A DNA stretch of 39,520 nt from Gammaproteobacteria bacterium (GCA_008081045.1 VMDC01000006.1:1-39520); one strand, 5' to 3'; shown: positions 15,937 through 25,973, numbered from the stretch's first letter. A program made the numbers and translations. The notes: generated by a model from the sequence alone, not told the origin.

Positions 15937-17052
15937 ATGATGAGACACGCACAAGCGCCTGCTCGCCGACAATCCAGACAGATCATGGTCGGTAATGTCC
16001 CGATTGGTGGCGATGCGCCTATTTCCGTCCAGACGATGACGAATACGGAGACCACCGACGTTGACGCCACACTGGCGCAGATCAGGCGCATGCAGACAGC
16101 GGGTGTCGATATCGTCCGGGTCTCGGTCCCCAGTCAGGATGCTGCAGCGGCATTCAAGCAAATCCGCGCGCAGGTCGATGTGCCCCTGGTAGCAGATATC
16201 CATTTTGATTACCGGATTGCTCTGAGCGTCCTGGAAAACGGGGTGGACTGCTTGCGGATTAATCCGGGTAACATCGGCAGCGAAGAGCGCATCAGAGCAG
16301 TCATAGACAGCGCGAAAGATAAGGGAATTCCGCTGCGCATAGGGGTCAATGCAGGCTCGCTTGGCAAGTCTCTGCTGCGCAAATACAAAGAGCCGACCGC
16401 TGAAGCCATGGTCGAATCGGCACTGACTCAGATAGACATTCTCGACAAGCTGAATTTTCAGAATTTCAAAATCAGTCTGAAAGCTTCTGAAGTCTTCATG
16501 ACCCTGGCGGCCTACCGCGCGCTGGCCGGTCAAATTGACAATCCCTTTCACCTGGGCATCACAGAAGCAGGCGGACAGAGGTCGGGCACCGTGAAGTCGG
16601 CTATTGGTCTGGGTGCGCTGCTGATGGAAGGTATCGGCGATACAATTCGGGTTTCGCTCGCCGCGGATCCTGTTGAAGAAGTGAAAGTGGGGTTCGATAT
16701 TCTCAAGAGTCTCGGACTTCGGCACAAAGGGGTTAATCTGGTGGCCTGCCCGAGTTGTTCCCGACAGAATTTTGATGTCATCGGCGTGGTCAACGAGCTG
16801 GAACGCAGACTGGAAGACATCATTACGCCCATTGACGTCGCGGTAATTGGTTGCATTGTTAACGGGCCGGGCGAGGCCAAAGTGGCAGAAATCGGATTGA
16901 CCGGGGCGACGCCCAACAACCTCGCCTATGTGGAAGGGCAGCCGCATCATAAAATACAGAACGATCAGTTGCTCGATGAGCTTGAAAACATGGTGCGTGA
17001 AAGAGTTGCTGCCAAACAAAAAGCGCAAGCTGACGTCATCGCCACTGATTGA
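15937..17052 (+). CDS. ispG: (E)-4-hydroxy-3-methylbut-2-enyl-diphosphate synthase
   Basis: Penultimate enzyme of the MEP isoprenoid pathway, reducing methylerythritol cyclodiphosphate. The 371-residue protein has a TIM-barrel start ([15 protein letters not shown], about 28-42). Its [4Fe-4S] ligands are Cys271, Cys274 ([13 protein letters not shown]) and Cys306, with Glu313, in [12 protein letters not shown]. The single-domain length is the standard proteobacterial type. It starts 2 bp after rodZ with two adjacent ATG codons, 15937 and 15940; either could be used. It depends on Fe-S cluster supply, relevant to the reduced isc locus nearby. Confidence 0.97.
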   Translation: MMRHAQAPARRQSRQIMVGNVPIGGDAPISVQTMTNTETTDVDATLAQIRRMQTAGVDIVRVSVPSQDAAAAFKQIRAQVDVPLVADIHFDYRIALSVLENGVDCLRINPGNIGSEERIRAVIDSAKDKGIPLRIGVNAGSLGKSLLRKYKEPTAEAMVESALTQIDILDKLNFQNFKISLKASEVFMTLAAYRALAGQIDNPFHLGITEAGGQRSGTVKSAIGLGALLMEGIGDTIRVSLAADPVEEVKVGFDILKSLGLRHKGVNLVACPSCSRQNFDVIGVVNELERRLEDIITPIDVAVIGCIVNGPGEAKVAEIGLTGATPNNLAYVEGQPHHKIQNDQLLDELENMVRERVAAKQKAQADVIATD

Positions 17053-17064
17053 GGCCGACAGCCC

Positions 17065-18354
17065 GTGTCCAAGACAAGAATACAAGCCATCAGAGGCATG
17101 AACGACGTCCTGCCGGAGGAGTCGCCGGCATGGCACTTTCTGGAAGCGCAATTCCATGCGGTGGTCAAACGCTTTGGATATCGCGAGATCCGCTTTCCGG
17201 TCCTTGAACAGACCCAATTGTTCAAGCGCTCAATCGGTGAAGTAACCGATATTGTCGAAAAAGAGATGTACAGCTTTGACGATCGCAACGGAGACAATCT
17301 CAGTCTCAGGCCGGAAGGCACAGCGGGCTGCGTCCGTGCTGCGGATCAACATGGTCTGCTGTATAACCAGCAGCAGCGGCTCTGGTATCAGGGCCCGATG
17401 TTCCGCCATGAGCGGCCACAAAAAGGCAGATACCGACAGTTCCATCAGTTCGGCGTAGAAGCATTCGGTATGCCGGGCCCGGACATTGATGCTGAACTCA
17501 TTCAGATTTCGGCCACGCTCTGGCAAGCGCTTGGCCTTGCCGAGTCCGTCAGCCTGGAGTTAAACAACATTGGCAGCGCTGGTGATCGCAATGCTTACGG
17601 ACAGGCGCTGACTGCATTCTTAGAAGCCCATGCCAGTGAGCTTGACGACGACGCAAGACGGCGCATGCACAGCAATCCGATGCGCGTGCTGGACAGCAAG
17701 AATGAGGCTGTACAGTCGGTGCTCGCGGATGCGCCGGCTCTGGCAGATTTCGTCAGTCAGGAAAGCTGTGAGCATTTTGAGGCGCTCCTGCAGCTTCTTC
17801 AGTCACTAGGCATCGAATATTCGATCAATCCAAAACTGGTGCGGGGGCTGGATTATTACAATAACTGCGTTTTCGAGTGGACGACCGATCAGCTCGGTGC
17901 GCAGAGTGCTGTTTGTGGCGGGGGACGTTATGACGGACTGGTCGCTCAGCTGGGAGGCAGGCCTACCGTGGCGGCCGGGTTCGCCATGGGCGTTGAGCGT
18001 TTGGTTCTCATGCTTGAAACGCTTGAACGTGTTCCGGAATCCTATCGGCGACCGGTCGATGTTTACGTGTTGACGGCCAGTGAAGGTCTGTCCTCGCAGG
18101 CTCTGCGCCTGGCCGAAGCCATTCGCGCCCAGTGTCCGGGCAGGGGTATCGTCTGCCACTGCGGAGGGGGCAAATACAGCAGTCAGGTCAAACGGGCATT
18201 CGCCGCAGGCGCAAGCCTTGCCGTCGTGCTCGAAGCTGCAGGTGACAATGCCCCGCTGAGCGTCAAAATCAGGCAGCTAGCAGGTTCAGATGACGTCTGG
18301 ACCGGAGAGTTGAGCACAATTCCCGCCGAAGTCGCCCGATTACTGGGGGCTTAG
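17065..18354 (+). CDS. hisS: Histidyl-tRNA synthetase
   Basis: Class II synthetase charging tRNA-His, 429 residues. A GTG start at 17065 is chosen because it gives the conserved beginning [14 protein letters not shown]; the next ATG would remove it. Motif 2 [15 protein letters not shown] is at 112-126, the histidine-binding [13 protein letters not shown] lies at about 260-272, and motif 3 includes [13 protein letters not shown]-terminal anticodon-binding domain (about 335-429) completes it. It follows ispG by 12 bp. A small perfect hairpin, GGCGGA-AAA-TCCGCC (18354-18368), begins on the last base of the stop codon but has no T run. Confidence 0.97.
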   Translation: MSKTRIQAIRGMNDVLPEESPAWHFLEAQFHAVVKRFGYREIRFPVLEQTQLFKRSIGEVTDIVEKEMYSFDDRNGDNLSLRPEGTAGCVRAADQHGLLYNQQQRLWYQGPMFRHERPQKGRYRQFHQFGVEAFGMPGPDIDAELIQISATLWQALGLAESVSLELNNIGSAGDRNAYGQALTAFLEAHASELDDDARRRMHSNPMRVLDSKNEAVQSVLADAPALADFVSQESCEHFEALLQLLQSLGIEYSINPKLVRGLDYYNNCVFEWTTDQLGAQSAVCGGGRYDGLVAQLGGRPTVAAGFAMGVERLVLMLETLERVPESYRRPVDVYVLTASEGLSSQALRLAEAIRAQCPGRGIVCHCGGGKYSSQVKRAFAAGASLAVVLEAAGDNAPLSVKIRQLAGSDDVWTGELSTIPAEVARLLGA

Positions 18355-18419
18355 GCGGAAAATCCGCCAGACATTCGTGCGTCGCATAGCCTAAACGGTT
18401 AGAATTTGGCGTTTTTTCA

Positions 18420-18440
18420 GGTTCCGGTGCTGTCGGAACC
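18420..18440 (+). repeat. Inverted repeat in the leader before yfgM
   Basis: A perfect 7-bp stem GGTTCCG (18420-18426) and CGGAACC (18434-18440) encloses a 7-base loop in the 164-bp hisS-yfgM gap, preceded by a T-rich run (GTTTTTT). It could be an operator or a leader hairpin of the yfgM-bamB transcript; it is not a standard terminator because no T run follows it. Confidence 0.4.
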
Positions 18441-18518
18441 CTCAAGCGGGTCTCTTCGGTGCGCCAGTCGCACTGAAGGCAGGCCAAGAAGGTAAAGAAG
18501 GAAAAGAAGGAGAGTGCC

Positions 18519-19187
18519 GTGGCGTTGCATGCCGCAGAAGAAGAAAGTCTTGAAGCCCTCAAGAAGTGGTGGCAGGACAATGGTAAGGGGCTGATCTATA
18601 CCGCAGTTGCCGTATTTGCCGGCGTGACGGGCTGGTTAGTCTGGAACAATTCGACCGCCAGTCAGGCGGAAGCGGCTTCCGATCTGTATGAAGAAATTCT
18701 CAGCATTACCCTCGTTGAAGAAGGCGAGCGCGTTTCCGCTGCTGACAGCGCGCGCGTGATCGAACTGGCAGAAAGCCTGCGCTCCGATCACGGCTCGTCG
18801 ATTTACGCCAAATTTGCTTCGTTATTTTCTGCTCAGCAGGCGGTGCAGAACGATGATCTGTCAGCTGCCGAGAGGGACTTGCAGTGGGTTCTGGACAATC
18901 GGAGTCAGGGCGTCATGGGCGAAGTGGATGAAGGCCTGATTCTTACCGCGAGTTTGCGTCTGGGCCGGGTGATTCTGGCGCAGGGGGACGCAGAGCGGGC
19001 GCTGGACCTGTTGAATACGCTTGATCCGAGCGCTTTCGAAGGGGGCTTTGGCGAATTGCGTGGTGATATTTATCTCGCTCTCGGCCGTGTTGTGGATGCC
19101 CGTGATGCCTATACGGCCGCGCAGCAATCGGGTTCGAGCAGCGATGGCCTGCGCATGAAACTGGACAACCTGCCTGATGAGGGTTGA
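18519..19187 (+). CDS. yfgM: YfgM-like ancillary SecYEG translocon subunit
   Basis: Inner-membrane protein with a TPR-like periplasmic domain, known in E. coli to join the Sec translocon and the PpiD chaperone network. It has 222 residues from a GTG start at 18519, with AAGGAG 6 bases upstream. A short cytoplasmic N terminus is followed by a transmembrane segment (about 24-43, GLIYTAVAVFAGVTGWLVW) and a helical domain with TPR-like repeats near the C terminus (DIYLALGRVVDARDAYTAAQ). The location between hisS and bamB is the conserved one. Confidence 0.92.
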   Translation: MALHAAEEESLEALKKWWQDNGKGLIYTAVAVFAGVTGWLVWNNSTASQAEAASDLYEEILSITLVEEGERVSAADSARVIELAESLRSDHGSSIYAKFASLFSAQQAVQNDDLSAAERDLQWVLDNRSQGVMGEVDEGLILTASLRLGRVILAQGDAERALDLLNTLDPSAFEGGFGELRGDIYLALGRVVDARDAYTAAQQSGSSSDGLRMKLDNLPDEG

Positions 19188-19212
19188 CGGCAGAATCTCG
19201 GGGGCACGCAAA

Positions 19213-20415
19213 ATGAGAATCGTTCAGGCGAAAAGAGCCGGACTGAAGACGCTGACGATGCTGGGCATTGTGTTGCTTCTGACCGGATGTGCCGGTGTTA
19301 ATCTCAATCCCCTGGAATGGTTCAACTCTGACGAGGAGGTCAATCCGCCGAAGGAGCTGGTGGACATCTCGGCCGAAATTCGCCTTGACCGGCTCTGGAG
19401 TGTGGACGTCGGCAATGGGCAGGGGGATAACTACACTGAAATTACGCCGGCCATTGCGGGCAGGGTCATTTTTGCAGCAAGCGAAAATGGCACTGTGCTG
19501 GCCGTCAATCTTGATTCGGGGGACGTGTTGTGGCGCAACCGGCTAGATGAGCGCCTGATCACCGGTGGTGTTGGTGCCGGCGGCGGTCTGGTTATTGTGG
19601 GTAGCCGGGATGCCGAAGTTATCGCGCTGGATCAGTCCACCGGTGAAACAGTGTGGATTGGCCAGGTGACCTCTGAAGTGGTCGCGCAGCCTATCGCCAA
19701 CGAAGACATCGTGGTAGTACAAACCGTTGATGACAAAGTGACGGCTCTTGATAACGTGTCCGGTGAGCAGCGTTGGATCTATGAATCAACCCAGCCACCG
19801 CTGACGCTAAGAGGTACCAGTCGCCCCGTCTTTACTCCAGCTGACACCGTGGTAGCCGGCTTCAGCAATGGCACTTTGGTATCGGTTTCGGCAGATGACG
19901 GAGTGTGGCGCTGGGAAGAACGGGTGGCGGTCCCCGAGGGGCGCTACGATATTGATCGGGTAATTGATATTGACGGCGACCTTGTGCTCGACGGCAACCG
20001 CATCTTCGCCTCCAGCTATCAAGGGAATCTGATTGCGCTGGATGTTGCAACGGGTCGGATCGTCTGGGGCCTGCAGGACGCATCGAGCTATCACGGGATT
20101 ACACAGGGGTTTGGTAACCTGTACTACTGTAGTGATGAGAGTCACGTAGTGGCGGTGCGCGACGAAAGCGAAGACATCGTCTGGCGCAATGAAGACTTGC
20201 AGCATCGCAGCATCACTGCTCCGACAGCCATCAGTAACTATGTTGCCGTCGCGGATTTTGAAGGCTATGTCCATCTGATTTCACAAATCGACGGGCGGAT
20301 TGTGGGCCGCTCCCGAGTGGATGACGATGGCGTCAGAGCCAATTTGCTCGCTGACAGAGGCCGCCTGATCACCTTCGGAAACAGCGGTACACTGGCAGCC
20401 TACAGCCTGCAGTAG
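19213..20415 (+). CDS. bamB: Outer membrane assembly lipoprotein BamB
   Basis: Subunit of the BAM complex that inserts beta-barrel proteins. I prefer the ATG at 19213 (400 residues): it gives a compact lipoprotein signal, charged MRIVQAKRAGLK then TLTMLGIVLLLTGC, with lipid-modified Cys26. An in-frame ATG at 19177, overlapping yfgM, would add 12 residues. The mature part is an eight-bladed PQQ-like beta-propeller, visible as repeats such as TVLAVNLDSGDVLWRNRL, EVIALDQSTGETVWIGQV and LIALDVATGRIVWGL. Cotranscribed with yfgM and probably der. Confidence 0.95.
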   Translation: MRIVQAKRAGLKTLTMLGIVLLLTGCAGVNLNPLEWFNSDEEVNPPKELVDISAEIRLDRLWSVDVGNGQGDNYTEITPAIAGRVIFAASENGTVLAVNLDSGDVLWRNRLDERLITGGVGAGGGLVIVGSRDAEVIALDQSTGETVWIGQVTSEVVAQPIANEDIVVVQTVDDKVTALDNVSGEQRWIYESTQPPLTLRGTSRPVFTPADTVVAGFSNGTLVSVSADDGVWRWEERVAVPEGRYDIDRVIDIDGDLVLDGNRIFASSYQGNLIALDVATGRIVWGLQDASSYHGITQGFGNLYYCSDESHVVAVRDESEDIVWRNEDLQHRSITAPTAISNYVAVADFEGYVHLISQIDGRIVGRSRVDDDGVRANLLADRGRLITFGNSGTLAAYSLQ

Positions 20416-20462
20416 CAGGAACCCGCTTTCGATTACCGAGAACCCAGCTTCAGGTCATACGC

Positions 20463-21857
20463 ATGAAACCTGTCATTGCTCTTGTTGGCCGTCCTAACGT
20501 CGGTAAATCGACTCTCTTTAACCGTCTTACCCGGAGTCGGGATGCGCTGGTCGCCAACGTCCCGGGCCTGACCCGCGATCGCCAGTATGGGGAAGGCAGG
20601 CTCGATCAAACGAGCTTTCTGGTCATCGACACCGGGGGCATTACGGGCTATGAGGAAGGTATCGACTCCGAGATGGCCGCGCAGTCCCTGAGGGCCATCG
20701 AGGAAGCCAGTCTCTGTCTGTTCATGGTGGATGCCAGAGACGGTGCGGCGCCTGACGATTCAAAGATACTGGAATATCTGCGCAAAGGCTCGAAACCCTT
20801 CTATCTGGTGGTCAACAAGGTTGACGGCCTTGATCCTGATCAGGCTGCTGCGGAATTTGCCGGCTTCGGGGTGAAGCAGCTGTTCACCATTGCCGCGTCG
20901 CAGGGTAAGGGTGTCAAGCAGCTGCTGCTTGAGGTGCTGGCCGAGCACGATGCGCAGGAGGAAGTTGATGAGGTCATTCCCCGCGGCATCAAGATTGCCG
21001 TCGCGGGTCGGCCAAATGTCGGTAAATCAACTCTCGTCAACAGAATGCTTGGAGAGGAGCGGGTGGTGGTTTATGACCAGCCCGGTACGACACGGGACAG
21101 TGTTTATATTCCCTTCGAACGGCGCGGCAAAGCCTACACGCTGATCGATACTGCCGGTATCCGCAAGCGGGGTAAAACCAAGGAAACCGTTGAAAAATTT
21201 TCCGTTGTGAAGTCTCTGCAGGCGATCGAAGATGCTCATGTGGTGATCCTGATCATCGATGCCAAACAGGGTATTGTTGAGCAGGATCTGCATCTGCTCG
21301 GCTATGTGATCGAAACAGGCAGAGCCCTGGTGATCGGTATCAATAAATGGGACGGGATGGACGAGGCTGCGAAAGATAAAGTGCGCCTCGACATCAGGCG
21401 ACGTTTTGCTTTTGTGGATTTCGCGAACATTCATTTTATTTCGGCTCTGCACGGCTCGGGCGTGGGTGAGCTGTACAAGTCGGTGAACAAAGCCTATGCC
21501 TCAGCGCGAAAAGATCTCGGGACTAACCAGTTGACCACGATTCTGCAAAGCGCTGTTGCTGATCATGCACCCCCCAGTGTCAACGGCAGAAGAATCAAGC
21601 TGCGCTACGCGCATGCGGGTGGGCAGAACCCACCCACGATTGTGATCCATGGTAAGCAGACCAGTAAGCTGCCCGCGAGTTACAGCCGCTATCTTGAGAA
21701 AACGTTCCGTAAAGTGCTCAAGCTGGAAGGCACCCCCGTGAGAATTGAACTGCGAAGCGATGAGAACCCCTTTACGATAAAAGAGCGAGATCTCACTGCG
21801 CAGCAGATCGCCAGAAAACGGCGTCTGGACAAGAACAGGAAGTCGATGAAACGATGA
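20463..21857 (+). CDS. der: Ribosome-assembly GTPase Der (EngA)
   Basis: Essential double GTPase acting in 50S subunit maturation, 464 residues. Two G domains are clear: P-loops GRPNVGKST at 9-17 and 182-190, switch motifs DTGGI and DTAGI, and specificity motifs NKVD and NKWD. A KH-like domain (about 350-440) and a basic tail RKRRLDKNRKSMKR follow, the usual composition for RNA contact. Its TGA overlaps the ATG of the next gene (ATGA at 21854-21857), indicating coupling. Confidence 0.97.
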   Translation: MKPVIALVGRPNVGKSTLFNRLTRSRDALVANVPGLTRDRQYGEGRLDQTSFLVIDTGGITGYEEGIDSEMAAQSLRAIEEASLCLFMVDARDGAAPDDSKILEYLRKGSKPFYLVVNKVDGLDPDQAAAEFAGFGVKQLFTIAASQGKGVKQLLLEVLAEHDAQEEVDEVIPRGIKIAVAGRPNVGKSTLVNRMLGEERVVVYDQPGTTRDSVYIPFERRGKAYTLIDTAGIRKRGKTKETVEKFSVVKSLQAIEDAHVVILIIDAKQGIVEQDLHLLGYVIETGRALVIGINKWDGMDEAAKDKVRLDIRRRFAFVDFANIHFISALHGSGVGELYKSVNKAYASARKDLGTNQLTTILQSAVADHAPPSVNGRRIKLRYAHAGGQNPPTIVIHGKQTSKLPASYSRYLEKTFRKVLKLEGTPVRIELRSDENPFTIKERDLTAQQIARKRRLDKNRKSMKR

Positions 21858-22837
21858 CGGTCTCGCTGACGGACATTGAACATGCCCTGGAACGCCTCAG
21901 CGGGGCAGCTCTGCGAACACCTCTGCTGCGCTGTGCAGAGCTTTCGGAACGGGCCGGGGCGAGCGTCTTAATCAAGCCCGAGAATCTGCAGCATATCGGC
22001 GCGTTCAAATTTAGAGGGGCCTACAATCGCCTTGCGCAACTGGATCGGGACGAACAGCGGGCGGGCGTTGTCGCTTTTTCTTCCGGCAACCATGCGCAGG
22101 GCGTGGCCTGTGCCGCCAAGCTCCTTGGTATCCCTGCGACAATCGTCATGCCGACAGATGCCCCCCGCATCAAGCTGGAAAACACCCGCCGACTCGGTGC
22201 AGAGGTCCGGCTGTATGAACGACAGGGTGAATCGCGGGAACAGATTGCCAGCGCAATTGCTACGGAGCGTGGTGCAGTGCTGGTGCCTTCCTATGATGAT
22301 CCGGACATAATTGCCGGACAGGGTACCTGTGGTTATGAGCTGGTCGAGCAGGCCGCCGCACTCGGCATGAGGCCGGCTGCACTGCTTGTGCCCTGTGGCG
22401 GTGGTGGCCTGCTGGCTGGCGTATCCACGGCGGTCAGGGCGCTGCTTCCGGAGACTGCAATTTACGGAGTGGAGCCTGAAAACTTCGACGATCATGCCAG
22501 ATCCTGGAAATCAGGTGTCCGGGAAAGTGTGCCCGGCACTCATCCCACCTTGTGTGACTCGCTGATGACGCCGACTCCGGGCGCCCTTACCTGGTCAATC
22601 AATCAAACAACTGTCAGTGATTTCCTGGTCGTTACCGAAGACGAGGTGCGTCATGCGGTCAGCTTCGCCTTTCGCTATATGAAGCTGGTTGTTGAACCCG
22701 GAGGTGCCGTTGCTCTGGCGGCCCTGCTGTCAAAAAAACTGAACCTTGAAGGTCAGGATCTCGCCCTGATTCTTTCCGGAGGAAATATTGATCCTCTTGT
22801 CCTCGACAACTGCCTGAGCGAGTATCCTGATCCTTGA
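21854..22837 (+). CDS. PLP-dependent serine/threonine dehydratase-like enzyme
   Basis: Fold-type II PLP enzyme, 327 residues. The PLP lysine is Lys52 in GAFKFRGAYNRL, the substrate loop is SSGNHAQGVA (about 76-85), and the phosphate-binding loop is PCGGGGLLAGV (about 180-190). The absence of an ACT regulatory domain and the length resemble catabolic threonine dehydratase, serine racemase or hydroxyaspartate ammonia-lyase. The exact substrate cannot be told from sequence, so no gene name is given. It overlaps der by 4 bp, although the functions are unrelated. It likely yields 2-oxobutyrate or pyruvate plus ammonia. Confidence 0.88.
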   Translation: MTVSLTDIEHALERLSGAALRTPLLRCAELSERAGASVLIKPENLQHIGAFKFRGAYNRLAQLDRDEQRAGVVAFSSGNHAQGVACAAKLLGIPATIVMPTDAPRIKLENTRRLGAEVRLYERQGESREQIASAIATERGAVLVPSYDDPDIIAGQGTCGYELVEQAAALGMRPAALLVPCGGGGLLAGVSTAVRALLPETAIYGVEPENFDDHARSWKSGVRESVPGTHPTLCDSLMTPTPGALTWSINQTTVSDFLVVTEDEVRHAVSFAFRYMKLVVEPGGAVALAALLSKKLNLEGQDLALILSGGNIDPLVLDNCLSEYPDP

Positions 22838-22887
22838 TGGAGCCGGGCGCCGGCTTACCTGTTTCAAGCCTGAACGGAGGTATCCCC

Positions 22888-24327
22888 ATGAGAAATCGGT
22901 ATTGCATGATCAGCATGTTAATGAGTTTGTTGAGCATGAATCCCGCTCACGCGCAAAGCGACTGTCTCGATGAACTAGACTGCGAGTCAAGCTGGCTGCA
23001 GCTGACTGACGCGGATCGGGCGGGTGTTTTTGATTTTGCGCAGGAGTACATGGCCTTCATCCACGAAGCGAGAACCGAATTGAGTTTTGTGGCTGAGGCC
23101 GTTCGTCTGGCAGAGGCAAACGGATTCAGACCCTTATCTGAAGTAGACGACCTGGCACCCGGAGATAAAATCTACGAAGTGAACCGAGACCGGACCCTGT
23201 CAGTGATGGTTATTGGCTCGGAGCCCGTAAGCGCGGGATTTCATGTTGTCGGAGCGCATATTGACTCACCCCGGCTGGATCTCAAGCCCAGGCCGCTTTA
23301 TCAGGATAATGAATTTGCGCTATTTCAGACCAACTATCATGGTGGGCTGAAGTATCATCAGTGGACGAATCTGCCGCTGGCGCTGATGGGTCGCATCGAT
23401 AAAAAAGACGGAACGACGGTGCCTGTCTCAATCGGTTTGCGGCCAGATGATCCTGTTTTCATGATTCCGGAGCTGTCTCCCCATGTAGATCGCGGCCGCA
23501 ATTCACGCCCGTTGGGAGAATTTATTGAGCCGGAGGATCTCGATCCGGTGGTGGGGCATATTCCGATGGATGACAGCGGTCGCGCTGTGGTTGACCAGGT
23601 GTTGGCTTACCTGGCTGAAGAATACGGTGTGACCCGTGCCGATCTGGTATCGGCGGAACTGGCACTGGTGCCGGCGGGAGCGCCCAGAGACATGGGTTTT
23701 GACCGAGGACTGATCGCAGCCTATGGTCAGGATGACCGGCTGGCGGCCTATGCGGCACTGCGCGCGGTGCTGGAGGTCGAAAATCCGCAGAAAACCACGA
23801 TGGCCTACCTGGTGGACAACGAGGAGGTCGGTAACCGGAACAACACCGGGGCGCGCTCCGATCATTTTGCTGATCTGCTGTCGCGTCTGGTTTATCGCGA
23901 GCTGGGCAGTGACTACCGTGAACCGCTTTTTCGTCAGACCCTGCGAGCGACGCGATTTGTCAGCGTTGATGTGAATCCCGGAATCAATCCGATGAACCCC
24001 GGCGCCTGGGAGCGGGGGAATGCTCCGAAACTCGGGTATGGGGTAAACCTGAAGCTCTACGGTCAGGGGAACAATGCCAACTCAGAGTTTGTGGCATGGA
24101 TCAGGGCGCTGCTGGATGATAATCAGGTGCCGTGGCAAACGATTACCTATCGCGTCGGCAGCGCCGGTGGTGGCACGATAGGTGGCGAGTTTTCCAGGCA
24201 GAATATTGAAGTCATAGATTTTGGCGTGCCACTGCTGTCCATTCATACCCCGTATGCGGTCAGTTCAAAGGTGGACGTCTACAGTCTCTATCGTGCTGCC
24301 AAAGCGTTCTATCAATTCAGTGAATAG
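22888..24327 (+). CDS. Exported M18-family zinc aminopeptidase
   Basis: Aminopeptidase I (M18) family, 479 residues from the ATG at 22888, which has GGAGG 7 bases upstream. Metal and catalytic residues are present: His124/Asp126 (GAHIDSPRL), Asp282 (AYGQDDRLA), Glu312-Glu313 (VDNEEVGNRNNTGARSDH), Asp361 (DVNPGINP) and His453 (SIHTPYAVSS). The family is normally cytosolic, but here the first 22 residues form a signal peptide ending PAHA, and the mature N terminus has Cys26 and Cys32, perhaps a disulfide. It should clip N-terminal residues from peptides in the periplasm or outside the cell. Convergent with DoxX, 1 bp apart. Confidence 0.92.
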   Translation: MRNRYCMISMLMSLLSMNPAHAQSDCLDELDCESSWLQLTDADRAGVFDFAQEYMAFIHEARTELSFVAEAVRLAEANGFRPLSEVDDLAPGDKIYEVNRDRTLSVMVIGSEPVSAGFHVVGAHIDSPRLDLKPRPLYQDNEFALFQTNYHGGLKYHQWTNLPLALMGRIDKKDGTTVPVSIGLRPDDPVFMIPELSPHVDRGRNSRPLGEFIEPEDLDPVVGHIPMDDSGRAVVDQVLAYLAEEYGVTRADLVSAELALVPAGAPRDMGFDRGLIAAYGQDDRLAAYAALRAVLEVENPQKTTMAYLVDNEEVGNRNNTGARSDHFADLLSRLVYRELGSDYREPLFRQTLRATRFVSVDVNPGINPMNPGAWERGNAPKLGYGVNLKLYGQGNNANSEFVAWIRALLDDNQVPWQTITYRVGSAGGGTIGGEFSRQNIEVIDFGVPLLSIHTPYAVSSKVDVYSLYRAAKAFYQFSE

Positions 24328-24328
24328 T

Positions 24329-24829
24329 TCAGGATGACAGCTCTTCCATTTTCTTGTGCTGCTTTTCCTGCCGGCGTATCTCCAGCCAGGTATCTACGCT
24401 GAAGGGTCCGGCGCCGAAGGTAAACAGAATCAGAAAGCTCGCCCAGTACATCGCGGCGAGCTCCCCGCCGTTTAAAGTCGGAAACCACGCCAGATGCGCG
24501 ATGGCGTAGGCAAAAGTCATGGTCCCGAGGGCCAACAGGGCAACGAGATGAGTCCACAGGCCAATCAGAATGAGCGCGCCACCGGCCAGTTCGATGACGC
24601 CGGCCACGAACAGCAGATTGATGTCCATCGGGACGGCGTAGCTGACAAGATCTCCGATTTCAAGTCGGGTCATACCGCGGCCGACAGGGACAGCAGGACT
24701 GTCGCCCAGCAGTTTGGCGTAGCCGTGGGTCATGAACATTGCGGCTACCAGAAGTCGAAATATTGTCCAGCTTGACTCCCTGCTGACTTCGGTAACGCGG
24801 CTGGCAAATCGGTTCAGGCGAGAGAGCAT
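24329..24829 (-). CDS. DoxX-family inner-membrane protein
   Basis: The 166-residue protein has four hydrophobic segments (about residues 22-40, 68-90, 93-112 and 122-142). It has family features such as RLLVAAMFMTHGYAKL, GVIELAGGALILIGLWT and GTMTFAYAIAHL. DoxX/SURF4-like proteins are small quinone- or redox-linked membrane proteins; in some bacteria they take part in thiol oxidation responses. A strong AGGAGG lies 6 bases before the ATG. It stands alone on the minus strand; 244 bp without a recognised gene separate it from the DsbA-like gene upstream. Confidence 0.87.
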   Translation of the reverse strand: MLSRLNRFASRVTEVSRESSWTIFRLLVAAMFMTHGYAKLLGDSPAVPVGRGMTRLEIGDLVSYAVPMDINLLFVAGVIELAGGALILIGLWTHLVALLALGTMTFAYAIAHLAWFPTLNGGELAAMYWASFLILFTFGAGPFSVDTWLEIRRQEKQHKKMEELSS

Positions 24830-25073
24830 GAAGCCTCCTTGGTCAATTTGTTTTGATGGTTTTTCCCAGTCAATCTAGCCCTGCCCGAACAATACTACCT
24901 GCCATATCGCCCTGACAATGCTAAGAGTCAAGCGGGCGATCCGGTAAATCTTTTCTAATGATTGAAACCGGAGAGGCTGCGCCGGCGCTGAATGGCCGGT
25001 GCTTTACCCGCTGATTCGTGCCCGGTCCCGGAATCGTGTGCAGTGAGGTGCCGCTGCCAGATGATAATCCGGT

Positions 25074-25778
25074 TTATGCGCCCGCGGCGGCGTACTCTTC
25101 TTCTACTACCTCCAGAATGCGCTGTCGGGTAGGGCGGGCCAGTTGCCGGCCGTTAATGAAAACAGCGGGTGTTCCCCGGACTCCGGCGGCATTGCCGCCG
25201 CGCTGGTCATTGCGGATTTTGGCGATAACCTCGTCGGAGGCGATATCAGCATGCAGGCGATCGATATCCAGATTGAGCTCAAGTGCATAGCTGTCGAATT
25301 CGGATTCGGCGTCGGGCAGAGCTGACCACAGACCCTGCGTGGCGAACAGGTAGTCGTGCATTTCCCAGAATCTGCCCTGTCTGGCAGCAGCTTCAGCATA
25401 CAGCGACGCTTCCCACGTGTTCTGGTGTGTTGAGGTCACCGGGAAATGCCGGAATATGAGATGGGCCTTGTCGCTCAGCTGAGGCCACAGCCGCGCCATG
25501 GTTTCATTCTCGACCGCGCAGGCGGGGCACTGAAAATCGGCATAAACCACGATGCTGACGGGATGCTCACGCTCGCCCCGGATGTGATCGCTGTCAGCAA
25601 TTTCCACCGGAGAGAAGGTGGGACCCTGATTGAGCAGGGTATACAGGACAAACAAAGCCAGCACGGGTGTAATACCAAACAGGGCAACCTTGGAAGCAAG
25701 TGCTTTGGACTGTGCTTTTTTTTGTGCGGTCTGCTGCTTCTCTTGTTTGATTTTTCGCTGTTGTTCTCTTTTGTTCAT
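25074..25778 (-). CDS. Membrane-anchored DsbA-like thioredoxin-fold protein
   Basis: Thiol-disulfide oxidoreductase-like protein, 234 residues from the ATG at 25778; upstream in-frame starts at 25832 or 25826 are possible. A very basic Gln/Lys-rich N terminus (MNKREQQRKIKQEKQQTAQK) is followed by one transmembrane segment (about 31-49) and a periplasmic Thioredoxin_4 domain (about 70-234). The active site is Cys84-Pro-Ala-Cys87 in ADFQCPACAVENETM, and the cis-proline loop is GVRGTPAVFING. The layout matches the DsbA/BdbD-like group that oxidises exported proteins. It may serve the cysteine-containing exported proteins in this window. Confidence 0.88.
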   Translation of the reverse strand: MNKREQQRKIKQEKQQTAQKKAQSKALASKVALFGITPVLALFVLYTLLNQGPTFSPVEIADSDHIRGEREHPVSIVVYADFQCPACAVENETMARLWPQLSDKAHLIFRHFPVTSTHQNTWEASLYAEAAARQGRFWEMHDYLFATQGLWSALPDAESEFDSYALELNLDIDRLHADIASDEVIAKIRNDQRGGNAAGVRGTPAVFINGRQLARPTRQRILEVVEEEYAAAGA

Positions 25779-25973
25779 GACTTCACCCTGGTTGACGTCG
25801 ACGGTTGCTGGTTTTGGCGCCGCCATTTTCACCGGCAGAACATAATATACAAAAAATCCGGGTTTTCGGCACTGAAGCGAGGCCTGATACGGATCCCTTG
25901 ATTACCGGTGCGGGTTGCGCTAGCAATTGTTGTCGCCGTCTCGTGCCGGAGATGGCGCGGTAAGACGACAGAT

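Noticed and set aside
15256..17217. A 653-codon open frame on the minus strand opposite rodZ and ispG
   Set aside because: It lies antisense to two clearly functional genes with intact motifs, has no recognisable domain or ribosome site, and its composition (rich in Arg, His, Cys, Ser) is typical of a shadow frame in GC-rich DNA.
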